Shown: in pieces, positions 1-6,020 of the stretch
Numbering within the stretch: position 1 is the first letter of the stretch
Layout of the letters: each line of letters begins with the position of its first letter
From: Balneolaceae bacterium
GTDB lineage: Bacteria > Bacteroidota > Rhodothermia > Balneolales > Balneolaceae
Length of the DNA stretch: 6,427 nucleotides
Direction of reading: 5' to 3'
NCBI GenBank assembly: GCA_007134665.1
Contig: SLKH01000037.1
Location: 1-6,427, forward strand
Program-made: the position numbers and the translations under genes
Notes under the pieces: model-generated
What the model was told of the DNA's origin: nothing
The model's database searches: none
What the model saw: only the letters and a program-made list of their open reading frames with translations

Positions 1-809
1 GGTGTGATTCTCATTACAAGATTATCACGTGTCCAGATATCAATATTGCATCCTTTCCCATTTGTGATGTCAATGCTGGGTGTCTGATTCATTTCCCAAA
101 CCCTTGCCCTGAACCTGAAATCGGCTGATGTCAATGCGCCAACCGGGCAGATATCAACTGTATTAAGTGAATATGGGTCATTGAACGTTTCACCAGGAGC
201 AGTCGTCGGATAGTTTTTATCACCACGCTTGGTGATCGTAAGCTGATGAGTTTTACTGATTTCTTCAGTAAATCTGGTGCAGCGGGTACAGTTAATACAT
301 CGCTCTGCATCGAGTATCACACGAGGGCCAAGCTGTACACGTTTTGGTTTGTGAACTTTCTTTACTTCAAAACGGCTACCTTCCGGCCCGTATTTATAGG
401 TTTGAATTTGAAGAGGGCATTCACCGGCCTGATCACAAATTGGGCAGTCGAGCGGATGGTTGATCAGGATAAATTCAAGATTATCCTTTTGTGCCCGCTG
501 AACCAGCTCGTCTGATTCCTGAGTTTTGACAACCATACCATCAGTTACGTCGATACTGCAGGAAGTTTGCAGTTTTGGAAACCATCGAATTACCCGGTCA
601 CCATTTTCATCGAGTTCGTATTCTCCGGTTTCTCTGTCTTTTACCGGCTGGCCAATTTTCACCATACACTGACGGCAATTGGCTGGAATCGACATCGAAG
701 GATGATAACAGAAAAAAGGCACTTCAAGGCCAAGATCCATGATATACTGGAGCAGTTTTGGCTGTCCTTCAAATTCGTATCGGGTTCCGTCAATAAATAC
801 TTCAGGCAT
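1..809 (-). CDS. nuoG: NADH-quinone oxidoreductase subunit G, N-terminal part (cut by window edge)
   Basis: This is the N-terminal 269 codons of the large iron-sulfur subunit of the complex I peripheral arm, which carries electrons from NuoE/NuoF toward NuoI and NuoB. The frame is open to the left edge. The start is ATG (MPEVFIDG), fixed by an in-frame TGA three codons upstream at 816-818; no Shine-Dalgarno is seen. A 2Fe-2S ferredoxin domain (about 1-100) has the N1b ligands C34, C45, C48 and C84. N5 has the His-Cys3 pattern H118, C122, C125, C131. N4 is C171, C174, C177 with C221 in ICPVGALTS. The spacings are close to those of Thermus Nqo3, including the long C48-C84 loop. Where cluster N7 would begin (SIDITNGKGCN, 245-255), two cysteine positions are D247 and N250, leaving only C254, so N7 is probably absent. 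It follows nuoF after 56 bases, the widest gap in the operon. The C-terminal molybdopterin-like domain lies outside the window. Confidence 0.96.
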   Translation of the reverse strand, partial: MPEVFIDGTRYEFEGQPKLLQYIMDLGLEVPFFCYHPSMSIPANCRQCMVKIGQPVKDRETGEYELDENGDRVIRWFPKLQTSCSIDVTDGMVVKTQESDELVQRAQKDNLEFILINHPLDCPICDQAGECPLQIQTYKYGPEGSRFEVKKVHKPKRVQLGPRVILDAERCINCTRCTRFTEEISKTHQLTITKRGDKNYPTTAPGETFNDPYSLNTVDICPVGALTSADFRFRARVWEMNQTPSIDITNGKGCNIDIWTRDNLVMRIT

Positions 810-865
810 TGTTATTCAATTTATAATTCTCAACCGCTGTTTGTTTAGCGAAATCGGATACTTGT

Positions 866-2149
866 TCACGCCATTGCATGAACTGATTTTTTACATCTGG
901 CTTCAAATTCATCTCTGAACCTGTTAATGGTATGCCGAACCGGCCATGCAGCTGCATCAGCAAGTGCACAGATGGTTCTGCCTTCCATTTGAGTGGTCAG
1001 ATCAAGTAATAAATCAAGATCTTTAACTTCTCCGTCACCGTTTTTGATTTTCAACAGAATTTTTTCAAGCCAGCCTGTTCCTTCACGGCATGGAGTACAC
1101 TGCCCGCATGATTCATGGTGATAAAAGTGGGCGATTCTCCAGAGAAGATCGATCATATCTGTGTCTTCATCAATCACAACAAGTCCGGCGGTTCCAAGCA
1201 TAGATCCGGCTTCACGCAGTGAATCACTATCCATGGACACACCATCGAGCTGATCAGCCCTCAATACCGGGGTTGAAGATCCTCCCGGGATAATTGCTTT
1301 CAATTTTTTACCATTTTTCACGCCACCCGCTACTTCATCAATCAGGTCGAGTACCGGTACACCGGATGGGAGTTCATAAACACCCGGACGGTTCACGTGT
1401 CCGGATATGCCGTATAGAATAGGTCCGGGATGATTTTCAGCACCGATTCCTTTAAACCAGTCTGCACCATTATTTATTACCAGGGGAACATTTGCCAGAG
1501 TTTCAATATTGTTGATTGTGGTTGGCCTTCCCCATAATCCCCTTTGTGCAGGAAAGGGAGGTTTAACACGCGGATAACCCCGTTTACCTTCAAGTGATTC
1601 GAGCATGGAAGTCTCTTCGCCACAGATGTAAGCACCAGCACCCGAATGGGTATAAAAATTGACACTGAAATCACTACCCAGAATGTTATTACCGATGAAC
1701 CCTTTGCTGTATGCATCCTGTAATGCTTTATCCATCATGTTTATCCAGTTGATGTATTCCCCCCGGATATAAACATAAATCGTTGTACACTGCATGGCAT
1801 AAGCTGCAATCAGGGCACCTTCTATAAAAAGATGAGGGTTATATTCGAAGATCATTCTGTCTTTGAATGTACCTGGTTCCGATTCATCACCATTACATGC
1901 AAGATACCGGGGGCCGCCATCAGGTTGCGGCATAAATGACCATTTCAGGCCTGCATTAAACCCTGCGCCGCCCCTTCCGCGTATGTTGGCAGCTTTTACT
2001 TCATCAACTACCGAAACAGGTGTCCAGTCGTCGCTTAATACCTTCTTAAGTGACTCATATCCGCCATTTTTAATGTAAACATCAATATCATTGAGATTTG
2101 GAATGTCGGGTATCAAAACAGGTTTGTATGATCTCCAGTCAACAGCCAT
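866..2149 (-). CDS. nuoF: NADH-quinone oxidoreductase subunit F (NADH/FMN-binding 51 kDa subunit)
   Basis: This is the electron-entry subunit of complex I, which oxidises NADH through FMN and passes electrons to cluster N3 on the cytoplasmic side. Its 427 residues are the usual family length. In order, it shows the glycine-rich nucleotide-binding segment IRGRGGAGF (56-64), NGDESEPGTFKDR (86-98), GAGAYICGEETSMLESLEGK (170-189) contacting FMN/NADH, and a SLBB-like middle region (about 240-330). The N3 4Fe-4S ligands are C348, C351 and C354 in ESCGQCTPCREGTGW, with C394 in RTICALADAAAWP. All key residues are present and the frame is intact. The ATG lies two bases after the nuoE stop and is preceded by AGGA nine bases upstream. 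It sits between nuoE and nuoG, as expected for the NADH dehydrogenase module. Formate- or NADP-linked hydrogenase homologues share these domains, but the neighbours make complex I nearly certain. Confidence 0.98.
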   Translation of the reverse strand: MAVDWRSYKPVLIPDIPNLNDIDVYIKNGGYESLKKVLSDDWTPVSVVDEVKAANIRGRGGAGFNAGLKWSFMPQPDGGPRYLACNGDESEPGTFKDRMIFEYNPHLFIEGALIAAYAMQCTTIYVYIRGEYINWINMMDKALQDAYSKGFIGNNILGSDFSVNFYTHSGAGAYICGEETSMLESLEGKRGYPRVKPPFPAQRGLWGRPTTINNIETLANVPLVINNGADWFKGIGAENHPGPILYGISGHVNRPGVYELPSGVPVLDLIDEVAGGVKNGKKLKAIIPGGSSTPVLRADQLDGVSMDSDSLREAGSMLGTAGLVVIDEDTDMIDLLWRIAHFYHHESCGQCTPCREGTGWLEKILLKIKNGDGEVKDLDLLLDLTTQMEGRTICALADAAAWPVRHTINRFRDEFEARCKKSVHAMA

Positions 2150-2151
2150 AG

Positions 2152-2688
2152 TCAGTTTTCCTGCGGTTTCACTTTACGCATTTCCATTTTTTCGAATTCA
2201 GGTACTTCCCCTTTTTTCAATCCGTCAATAACCTTATCCACTTTCTCTTTTGTCAGGTGGTTGACATAAACACCATTGGTTATCTGCATCATGGGGGCAT
2301 ATCCGCATGCTCCAAGGCATTCCACCTGCTGGATGGTAAACATCTTGTCTTCGGTGGTTTCTCCATTTTTGATGCCAAGTTTGTCTTCGAGATAGTGGAG
2401 AATGTCATAGCCGCCACAAATCTGACAACTCAGACAAGTACAGACATCAAGCACAAACTTGCCTTGTTCTTTTTTGTAATACTGGGTGTAAAACTCAGCA
2501 ACTCCATGAACATGAGATTCCGGGAGTTCCAGGGTTTTGGCAACAAGTTTTTGTACTTCCGGTTCCACATGACCGAATTTTTTTTGTGCAATCCATAGCA
2601 CAGGCAGGGTAGCCGGTTTCACTTCGGGATACCTGGCCTTTATTTGTTCAATCTGTTCGAGTTCTTCTTTGGAAAATTCGTATTTCAT
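2152..2688 (-). CDS. nuoE: NADH-quinone oxidoreductase subunit E (24 kDa, 2Fe-2S cluster N1a)
   Basis: This 178-residue subunit forms the NADH dehydrogenase module with NuoF and carries the 2Fe-2S cluster N1a, which can take an electron from FMN. An N-terminal helical part (about 5-75, including VHGVAEFYTQYY at 60-71) is followed by a thioredoxin-like domain. The cluster ligands are C83, C88, C124 and C128 (VCTCLSC and ECLGACGYAP), at the same numbers as in Thermus Nqo2. C85 and C91 are two further cysteines packed around C88, giving the unusual run CTCLSCQIC; their role is unknown. A lysine/glutamate-rich tail follows about residue 157. The gene starts five bases after the nuoD stop with only a weak AAGA upstream, and ends two bases before nuoF. 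The frame is intact. Confidence 0.97.
   Translation of the reverse strand: MKYEFSKEELEQIEQIKARYPEVKPATLPVLWIAQKKFGHVEPEVQKLVAKTLELPESHVHGVAEFYTQYYKKEQGKFVLDVCTCLSCQICGGYDILHYLEDKLGIKNGETTEDKMFTIQQVECLGACGYAPMMQITNGVYVNHLTKEKVDKVIDGLKKGEVPEFEKMEMRKVKPQEN
2159..2162 (-). promoter_or_regulatory. Shine-Dalgarno site of nuoF
   Basis: AGGA (in GCAGGAAAACTGACT) lies inside the last codons of nuoE, nine bases before the nuoF ATG. It supports that start and suggests coupled translation of nuoE and nuoF. It is one of only two clear Shine-Dalgarno sequences among the seven nuo genes. Confidence 0.6.
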
Positions 2689-2693
2689 AATTC

Positions 2694-3986
2694 TTATTTA
2701 TCAGCTTCACCCATTACCGGATCCACACCACCGATTATAACCACAGTATCCGCAATCATTTCACCATCAAGTATAGTTTCAAGTACCTGCAGGTTTGCAA
2801 AAGAAGGCGTAGATATCTTCAGCCTCCAGGGATGTCCGGTACCGTCACTTTGGATAAAATAACCAAGTTCCCCCTTAGGTGATTCAACAGCGTGGTAAGC
2901 TTCTGCTCCATCAGGCGGGCAGATCCCTGTATCGGTCATCATGAAATCGTGAATCATCCCTTCCATTGAATAATATACTTCATCTTTAGAAGGGTAGGCC
3001 TGTTTAGCATTATCAGTCCGGACCGGGCCTTTGGGTAATTTATCAAGACACTGACGTATGATACGGAGGCTTTCATGCATCTCCTCCATTCTAACATAGT
3101 AACGTGCAAGGTTATCTCCTTCAAGGCGGGTAGGTACATCAAACTCTACTTCATCATACCGCGCATATGGCTTAAATCTTCGGAAATCGAGTGCATACCC
3201 GGATGCTCGTAATACAGGCCCTTTAGCACCGATTTGAAGTGCATCTTCGGTAGTCAATACACCAACATTTTCGTTTCTGTTATAGAAGATCCGGTTTCTG
3301 TCGAGCAGTTTGTGATAGTCTTTTAATTCCTTTGGGAATGTATTAATAAACTCTTTGATCAGGCCCATTGCTTCCGGTGTGATATCGTTCGCCACACCTC
3401 CGATTCGGGCATGAGAGACTGTAAATCTGTGCCCGGTCAGGTTATCCATGATATCATAGATTTTTTCTCTTTCCCTGAATGTCCAGATAAAGAAGGATAC
3501 AGCTCCGGCATCCATTACCAGGGTGCCCAGCCAGAGCAGGTGGGAAGAGATTCTCGCCAGTTCACACCCGATCATTCGGATATAGTGAGCCCGTTCAGGA
3601 ACTTCAACACTTGCAATTTTTTCTACAGCAAGACACAGTGCCACGTTGTTGCTGTAAGGTGAAAGGTAATCCATGCGATCGGTATAAGGCATGAATTCCT
3701 GGTAGGTTTTATTTTCAGCAATTTTTTCAACACCACGGTGGAGGTATCCGATATCAAGCTTGGTTTTGAGGATTGATTCTCCTTTAAGCTCGAGAAGTAA
3801 ACGAAGTACACCATGAGTAGCTGGGTGTTGCGGCCCCATATTCAGGATCATCCTGGAATTCAGCGGGTCATCGACATCAAATTCTTCTATTGTTGTATGT
3901 TTGTCTTCAAGACTCTGGTAGAACTTGTTTTGATGCTCCTTGAAGAACGTCGGTTTACCTTTTGATGCAATTTCTTTAAGCTTCAT
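2694..3986 (-). CDS. nuoD: NADH-quinone oxidoreductase subunit D (49 kDa, quinone-binding)
   Basis: This 430-residue subunit, related to the large subunit of NiFe hydrogenases, forms the quinone chamber with NuoB at the base of the peripheral arm. NMGPQHPATHGVLRL (49-63) is the family signature. H58 and Y107 correspond by spacing to the Thermus Nqo4 pair H38/Y87 that holds the quinone head group, and R104 in DRMDY is the conserved arginine near cluster N2. LHRGVEK (82-88) and the C-terminal IIGGVDPVMGEADK match the family. About 45 residues precede the core, a modest N-terminal extension. It is separate from nuoC, unlike the fused NuoCD of Escherichia coli. The nuoC stop is in the same frame and only four sense codons away. 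The annotated ATG is 15 bases from the AAGGAG motif, while an in-frame ATT lies six bases from it, so the exact start is slightly uncertain. Confidence 0.98.
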   Translation of the reverse strand: MKLKEIASKGKPTFFKEHQNKFYQSLEDKHTTIEEFDVDDPLNSRMILNMGPQHPATHGVLRLLLELKGESILKTKLDIGYLHRGVEKIAENKTYQEFMPYTDRMDYLSPYSNNVALCLAVEKIASVEVPERAHYIRMIGCELARISSHLLWLGTLVMDAGAVSFFIWTFREREKIYDIMDNLTGHRFTVSHARIGGVANDITPEAMGLIKEFINTFPKELKDYHKLLDRNRIFYNRNENVGVLTTEDALQIGAKGPVLRASGYALDFRRFKPYARYDEVEFDVPTRLEGDNLARYYVRMEEMHESLRIIRQCLDKLPKGPVRTDNAKQAYPSKDEVYYSMEGMIHDFMMTDTGICPPDGAEAYHAVESPKGELGYFIQSDGTGHPWRLKISTPSFANLQVLETILDGEMIADTVVIIGGVDPVMGEADK

Positions 3987-3998
3987 ATCGTCAATCGG

Positions 3999-4511
3999 TT
4001 ACTCCTTGTCCGGAGTTGTGTTTGGCATTTCAATGGATCCTGGAATTCCCAGCAGCGGAAATTCTTTTCTGAGCGGAAAATACTGGTAATCCTCCGGCAT
4101 GTAAATCCGCCGGTGATCCGGGTGATTGAGGAACCTGATTCCAAACATATCATAGACTTCTCTTTCAAACCAGTTAGCAGATTTCCAGATACTTGTAACA
4201 GATTCTATTTCCGGGTTTTCTTCAGGCAGCCATACTTTTACAAATAATCGTTCACGATCCCTCAGCGATATCAAATTATAGATTACTTCAAAACGATCTT
4301 CAGATGTATATCTGTCAGTGCCAATGACATCAGACAGGAAGGTGTACCGATGTTCATCCTTCAAGTATCTGCAAATTTCAATGACTGAATCTGAAGGTAT
4401 ACGTATAAAGGTATCACCGGAGGTTTGATAGACCTCAATAATTTTTTCTGAGAACGTTTCGGTTAATCCGTTGGTGGTTTTTTGCAGGGCAGGTGATAGA
4501 TCTAATTCCAT
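3999..4511 (-). CDS. nuoC: NADH-quinone oxidoreductase subunit C (30 kDa)
   Basis: This is a structural subunit of the complex I connecting module that packs against NuoD and carries no cofactor. The protein has 170 residues. The family signature is clear: FEREVYDMFGIRFLNHPDHR (115-134) followed by RIYMPEDY and PLRKEFP (147-152). The first 30 residues are variable and the last 15 (after LLGIPGS) look like a flexible tail. The ATG lies two bases after the nuoB stop with no Shine-Dalgarno, suggesting translational coupling to nuoB. The stop is TAA, in the same frame as nuoD and 12 bases before its ATG, so the two genes would make a NuoCD-like fusion if the stop were read through. Length and signature leave little doubt about identity. 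Confidence 0.97.
   Translation of the reverse strand: MELDLSPALQKTTNGLTETFSEKIIEVYQTSGDTFIRIPSDSVIEICRYLKDEHRYTFLSDVIGTDRYTSEDRFEVIYNLISLRDRERLFVKVWLPEENPEIESVTSIWKSANWFEREVYDMFGIRFLNHPDHRRIYMPEDYQYFPLRKEFPLLGIPGSIEMPNTTPDKE
4002..4007 (-). promoter_or_regulatory. Shine-Dalgarno site of nuoD
   Basis: AAGGAG directly precedes and abuts the nuoC TAA stop (it is the last two sense codons of nuoC). It is the strongest ribosome-binding motif in the operon. Its 15-base distance to the nuoD ATG is long; the in-frame ATT at 3993-3995 is six bases away. Either reinitiation after nuoC or use of ATT could explain this. Confidence 0.55.
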
Positions 4512-4513
4512 AA

Positions 4514-4996
4514 TCAGGTATCGAGCATTACAGAGTGTTCGGTTCGGATTTTATCCTGAATTTTCATTAGAGCGTGAATTACAGCATCAGGCCTGGGTGG
4601 GCAACCGGATACATAAGCATCAACCGGGAGAAAATTATCAACTCCCTGGACAACACCATAGCATCTGTGCATACCGCCGGTGGAGGCACAGGCACCCATC
4701 GCAATACACCATTTAGGATCGGGCATCTGGTCCCAGATTCTTCGTATGGCATGGCTCATTTTATAGGAACACCAGCCGGCAACAATCATCACATCACTCT
4801 GGCGCGGTGAAAAACGGAATACTTCTGAACCGAACCTGGATACATCGTATCGCGGGCCAGCGAACGCCATCATTTCAATTGCACAGCATGCAAGCCCCAT
4901 TGGCATTGGCCATGCGGCATTGGATCGTGCCCAGTTAACCAGGGTGTCAATCCGGGTTGTCAAATATCCTTCACCAAGTGCACTTTCTATTCCCAT
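4514..4996 (-). CDS. nuoB: NADH-quinone oxidoreductase subunit B (20 kDa, cluster N2)
   Basis: This 160-residue subunit carries the terminal 4Fe-4S cluster N2, which reduces quinone at the interface with NuoD. The tandem-cysteine ligands C37 and C38 (GLACCAIEMM), C103 (MGACASTGGM) and C132 (VSGCPPRP) are all present, each exactly eight residues before the Thermus Nqo6 equivalents (C45, C46, C111, C140). GPRYDVSRFG (47-56) and PRQSDVMIVAG match the family. Three further cysteines, C76 (GWCSYKM), C97 (KWCIAMG) and C112 (HRCYG), are at non-ligand positions. The start codon lies six bases after the nuoA stop and shares with nuoA the ten bases AACAGATAAT exactly five bases upstream of the ATG; no Shine-Dalgarno is present. 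The frame is intact and two bases separate it from nuoC. Confidence 0.98.
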   Translation of the reverse strand: MGIESALGEGYLTTRIDTLVNWARSNAAWPMPMGLACCAIEMMAFAGPRYDVSRFGSEVFRFSPRQSDVMIVAGWCSYKMSHAIRRIWDQMPDPKWCIAMGACASTGGMHRCYGVVQGVDNFLPVDAYVSGCPPRPDAVIHALMKIQDKIRTEHSVMLDT

Positions 4997-5001
4997 AGTT
5001 A

Positions 5002-5011
5002 ATTATCTGTT
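5002..5011 (-). repeat. AACAGATAAT leader element before nuoB (copy 2)
   Basis: This is an identical copy of the ten-base element, again ending five bases before an ATG, here that of nuoB. It overlaps the last two codons and the TAA stop of nuoA, so its sequence is partly fixed by protein coding. Confidence 0.5.
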
Positions 5012-5383
5012 AGCAATCGAAGGTTTTAATTCAAAATCAAGGGTTCCCTTTTTCAGCGTGTAATATAATCCGATAAAGAGTATCAGGATAAATATAACCA
5101 TCGCTATGAACGGCCCAAGCCCAAGATCAGTAAACATGACTGCCCATGGGTAGATAAATACAACTTCAAGATCAAATACAATGAATTCCATTGCAACCAG
5201 ATAAAATCCGATCGAATAGCGTTCCCTTGCCTGGCCAACAGGGTCCATTCCACTTTCATATGGATTTAACTTATTTCTGTTTGGCCTGAATGGGCCCAGC
5301 AGACTTGAGAGAGACATCAGCAGTAATGCCAGAACAAGTGCAATGCCCAGTAAAACTACGATTGGTATATAACTTTCAATCAT
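5003..5383 (-). CDS. nuoA: NADH-quinone oxidoreductase subunit A (membrane subunit)
   Basis: This is the small membrane subunit of complex I, sitting next to NuoH at the junction of the membrane and peripheral arms. The 126 residues show three hydrophobic segments at about 6-29, 58-82 and 90-110. The conserved loop NPYESGMDP (40-48) lies between the first two and is known to line the quinone entry region. The second segment contains EFIVFDLEVVFIYPWA (66-81) with acidic residues E66, D71 and E73, the last two matching conserved membrane acidic residues of the family. The ATG is the first possible start, as an in-frame TAA lies nine bases upstream (5390-5392). It is the first gene of the operon, with a candidate promoter just upstream and therefore a short leader. 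No Shine-Dalgarno is visible. Confidence 0.97.
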   Translation of the reverse strand: MIESYIPIVVLLGIALVLALLLMSLSSLLGPFRPNRNKLNPYESGMDPVGQARERYSIGFYLVAMEFIVFDLEVVFIYPWAVMFTDLGLGPFIAMVIFILILFIGLYYTLKKGTLDFELKPSIANR

Positions 5384-5388
5384 GGAAG

Positions 5389-5398
5389 ATTATCTGTT
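5389..5398 (-). repeat. AACAGATAAT leader element before nuoA (copy 1)
   Basis: The ten bases AACAGATAAT end five bases before the nuoA ATG. An identical copy at the same distance precedes nuoB. It does not resemble a Shine-Dalgarno. It may be a translation-initiation element for genes without one, or a chance or duplication relic. Confidence 0.5.
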
Positions 5399-5410
5399 TA
5401 TCAAAAAATT

Positions 5411-5442
5411 GAAAATTAGTGCCGCCACAGCGGAATGTCAAT
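5411..5442 (-). promoter_or_regulatory. Candidate promoter of the nuo operon (Bacteroidetes-type -7/-33, overlapping TTGACA)
   Basis: Reading the minus strand, TTGACA (5436-5441) is a perfect sigma-70 -35 box. After 17 bases comes TAATTTTC (5411-5418), which matches seven of eight positions of the Bacteroidetes -7 consensus TAnnTTTG. Measured in the Bacteroidetes way, ATTG (5439-5442, consensus TTTG) is 20 bases from the -7 box, within the known 19-21 range. Transcription would begin roughly 20 bases before the nuoA ATG. The spacer contains the small dyad CCGC-TGTG-GCGG (5422-5433), which could be an operator but is short. This is a sequence match only. Confidence 0.5.
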
Positions 5443-5604
5443 GATTTTCAAGGCGGGAATATAGGGTTTCTGTAGCTGATTTTGGAGCAGATAATAGAAA
5501 AAACATTATTTAGATTAATTATAAATAACCTCTTTGTATAAAATTAACCGGCAAGGTTACTTACTGAAAAACATGCAAGGTTGAACCATATTAATGAATG
5601 AGAA

Positions 5605-5653
5605 AAATTCATCGAAAAGGCTCCTTTTGCTCAAGCAAAATTTAAAAGAATTT
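5605..5653. repeat. Nested inverted repeats with mutually exclusive inner hairpins
   Basis: The outer arms AAATTC (5605-5610) and GAATTT (5648-5653) enclose two overlapping hairpins. One is AAAAGG-CT-CCTTTT (5615-5628) and the other TTTTGC-TCAA-GCAAAA (5625-5640). They share TTTT at 5625-5628, so only one can form at a time. There is no long T-run after either on the plus strand, so a simple terminator is unlikely. It could be part of an untranslated RNA. Confidence 0.4.
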
Positions 5654-5687
5654 AAATAGGGATCTGTGATATTTATTTCAATCTTAG

Positions 5688-5702
5688 AGCAATGTCATTG
5701 CT
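5688..5702. repeat. Perfect 15-base palindrome, operator-like
   Basis: AGCAATG-T-CATTGCT has perfect seven-base arms around one base, the form expected of a dimeric regulator site rather than an RNA hairpin. A lone CATTGCT half-site recurs at 5890-5896. No regulator gene is in the window to pair with it. Confidence 0.4.
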
Positions 5703-5738
5703 AATATACAGGTTGAATAAAGTAATTTTTACATAACG

Positions 5739-5759
5739 ACATTTTAATTATAAAAATGT
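5739..5759. repeat. Stem-loop with 7-base arms
   Basis: ACATTTT (5739-5745) and AAAATGT (5753-5759) are perfect reverse complements around a seven-base AT loop. With no GC-rich stem or T-tail it is not a typical terminator. In such AT-rich sequence it may be chance. Confidence 0.3.
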
Positions 5760-5760
5760 A

Positions 5761-5887
5761 ATTATTAACGGTGGATCAACGAGTTACGGAAAATAATAAG
5801 ACAGTATCAGGCAACAAATTTTGGGAAATGCTGTAAAACATTATTAATGCTGATTTTGATACGGGTTTTATGGTGAAATTATTAATG
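5761..5887 (+). repeat. Three copies of ATTATTAAYG
   Basis: ATTATTAACG at 5761-5770 and ATTATTAATG at 5840-5849 and 5878-5887 are spaced 79 and 38 bases apart (start to start). The second and third are identical ten-mers. They could be weak regulator sites, but the AT-rich background makes chance repeats likely. Confidence 0.25.
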
Positions 5888-6000
5888 AGCATTGCTTCAG
5901 ATAACGAACAAATTTTCTCAAACTAAATATAAATCAATATACACGGTTAGAATTAATTAATTATGCTATTTATGTACCGATTCTTATCCTGTAAAAGAAG

Positions 6001-6020
6001 TTAATCAGTTCACTGACTAA
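6001..6020. promoter_or_regulatory. Imperfect dyad upstream of the lipoprotein gene
   Basis: TTAATCAGT (6001-6009) and ACTGACTAA (6012-6020) are reverse complements at eight of nine positions, with a two-base centre, 54 bases before the lipoprotein start codon. The position and symmetry fit an operator for that gene; nothing else in the window supports it. Confidence 0.35.

Noticed and set aside
246..848. Plus-strand frames of 89 and 93 codons
   Set aside because: They are antisense to nuoG, whose translation carries complete iron-sulfur motifs; their own sequences resemble nothing recognisable.
5003..5005. nuoA and nuoB also share a frame across the nuoA stop
   Set aside because: Unlike nuoC/nuoD, no NuoA-NuoB fusion is known to me, and a shared frame is expected by chance one time in three.
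5664..5681. TGTGA-containing site resembling a CRP box
   Set aside because: The second half-site is not TCACA-like, and this regulator's consensus is not expected to apply in the presumed phylum.
5728..5754. TTTACA and TATAAA as a plus-strand promoter
   Set aside because: The spacing is 15 bases, shorter than usual, the sequence is extremely AT-rich, and it lies over 300 bases from the lipoprotein start.
5762..5926. Plus-strand frame of 24 and 29 codons split by one stop (TAA at 5834-5836), possibly a decayed gene
   Set aside because: The amino-acid composition looks protein-like, but a 49-codon frame also exists on the opposite strand over the same bases, and neither resembles a known family. 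AT-rich chance frames explain both. A blastx search reading through the stop would decide.
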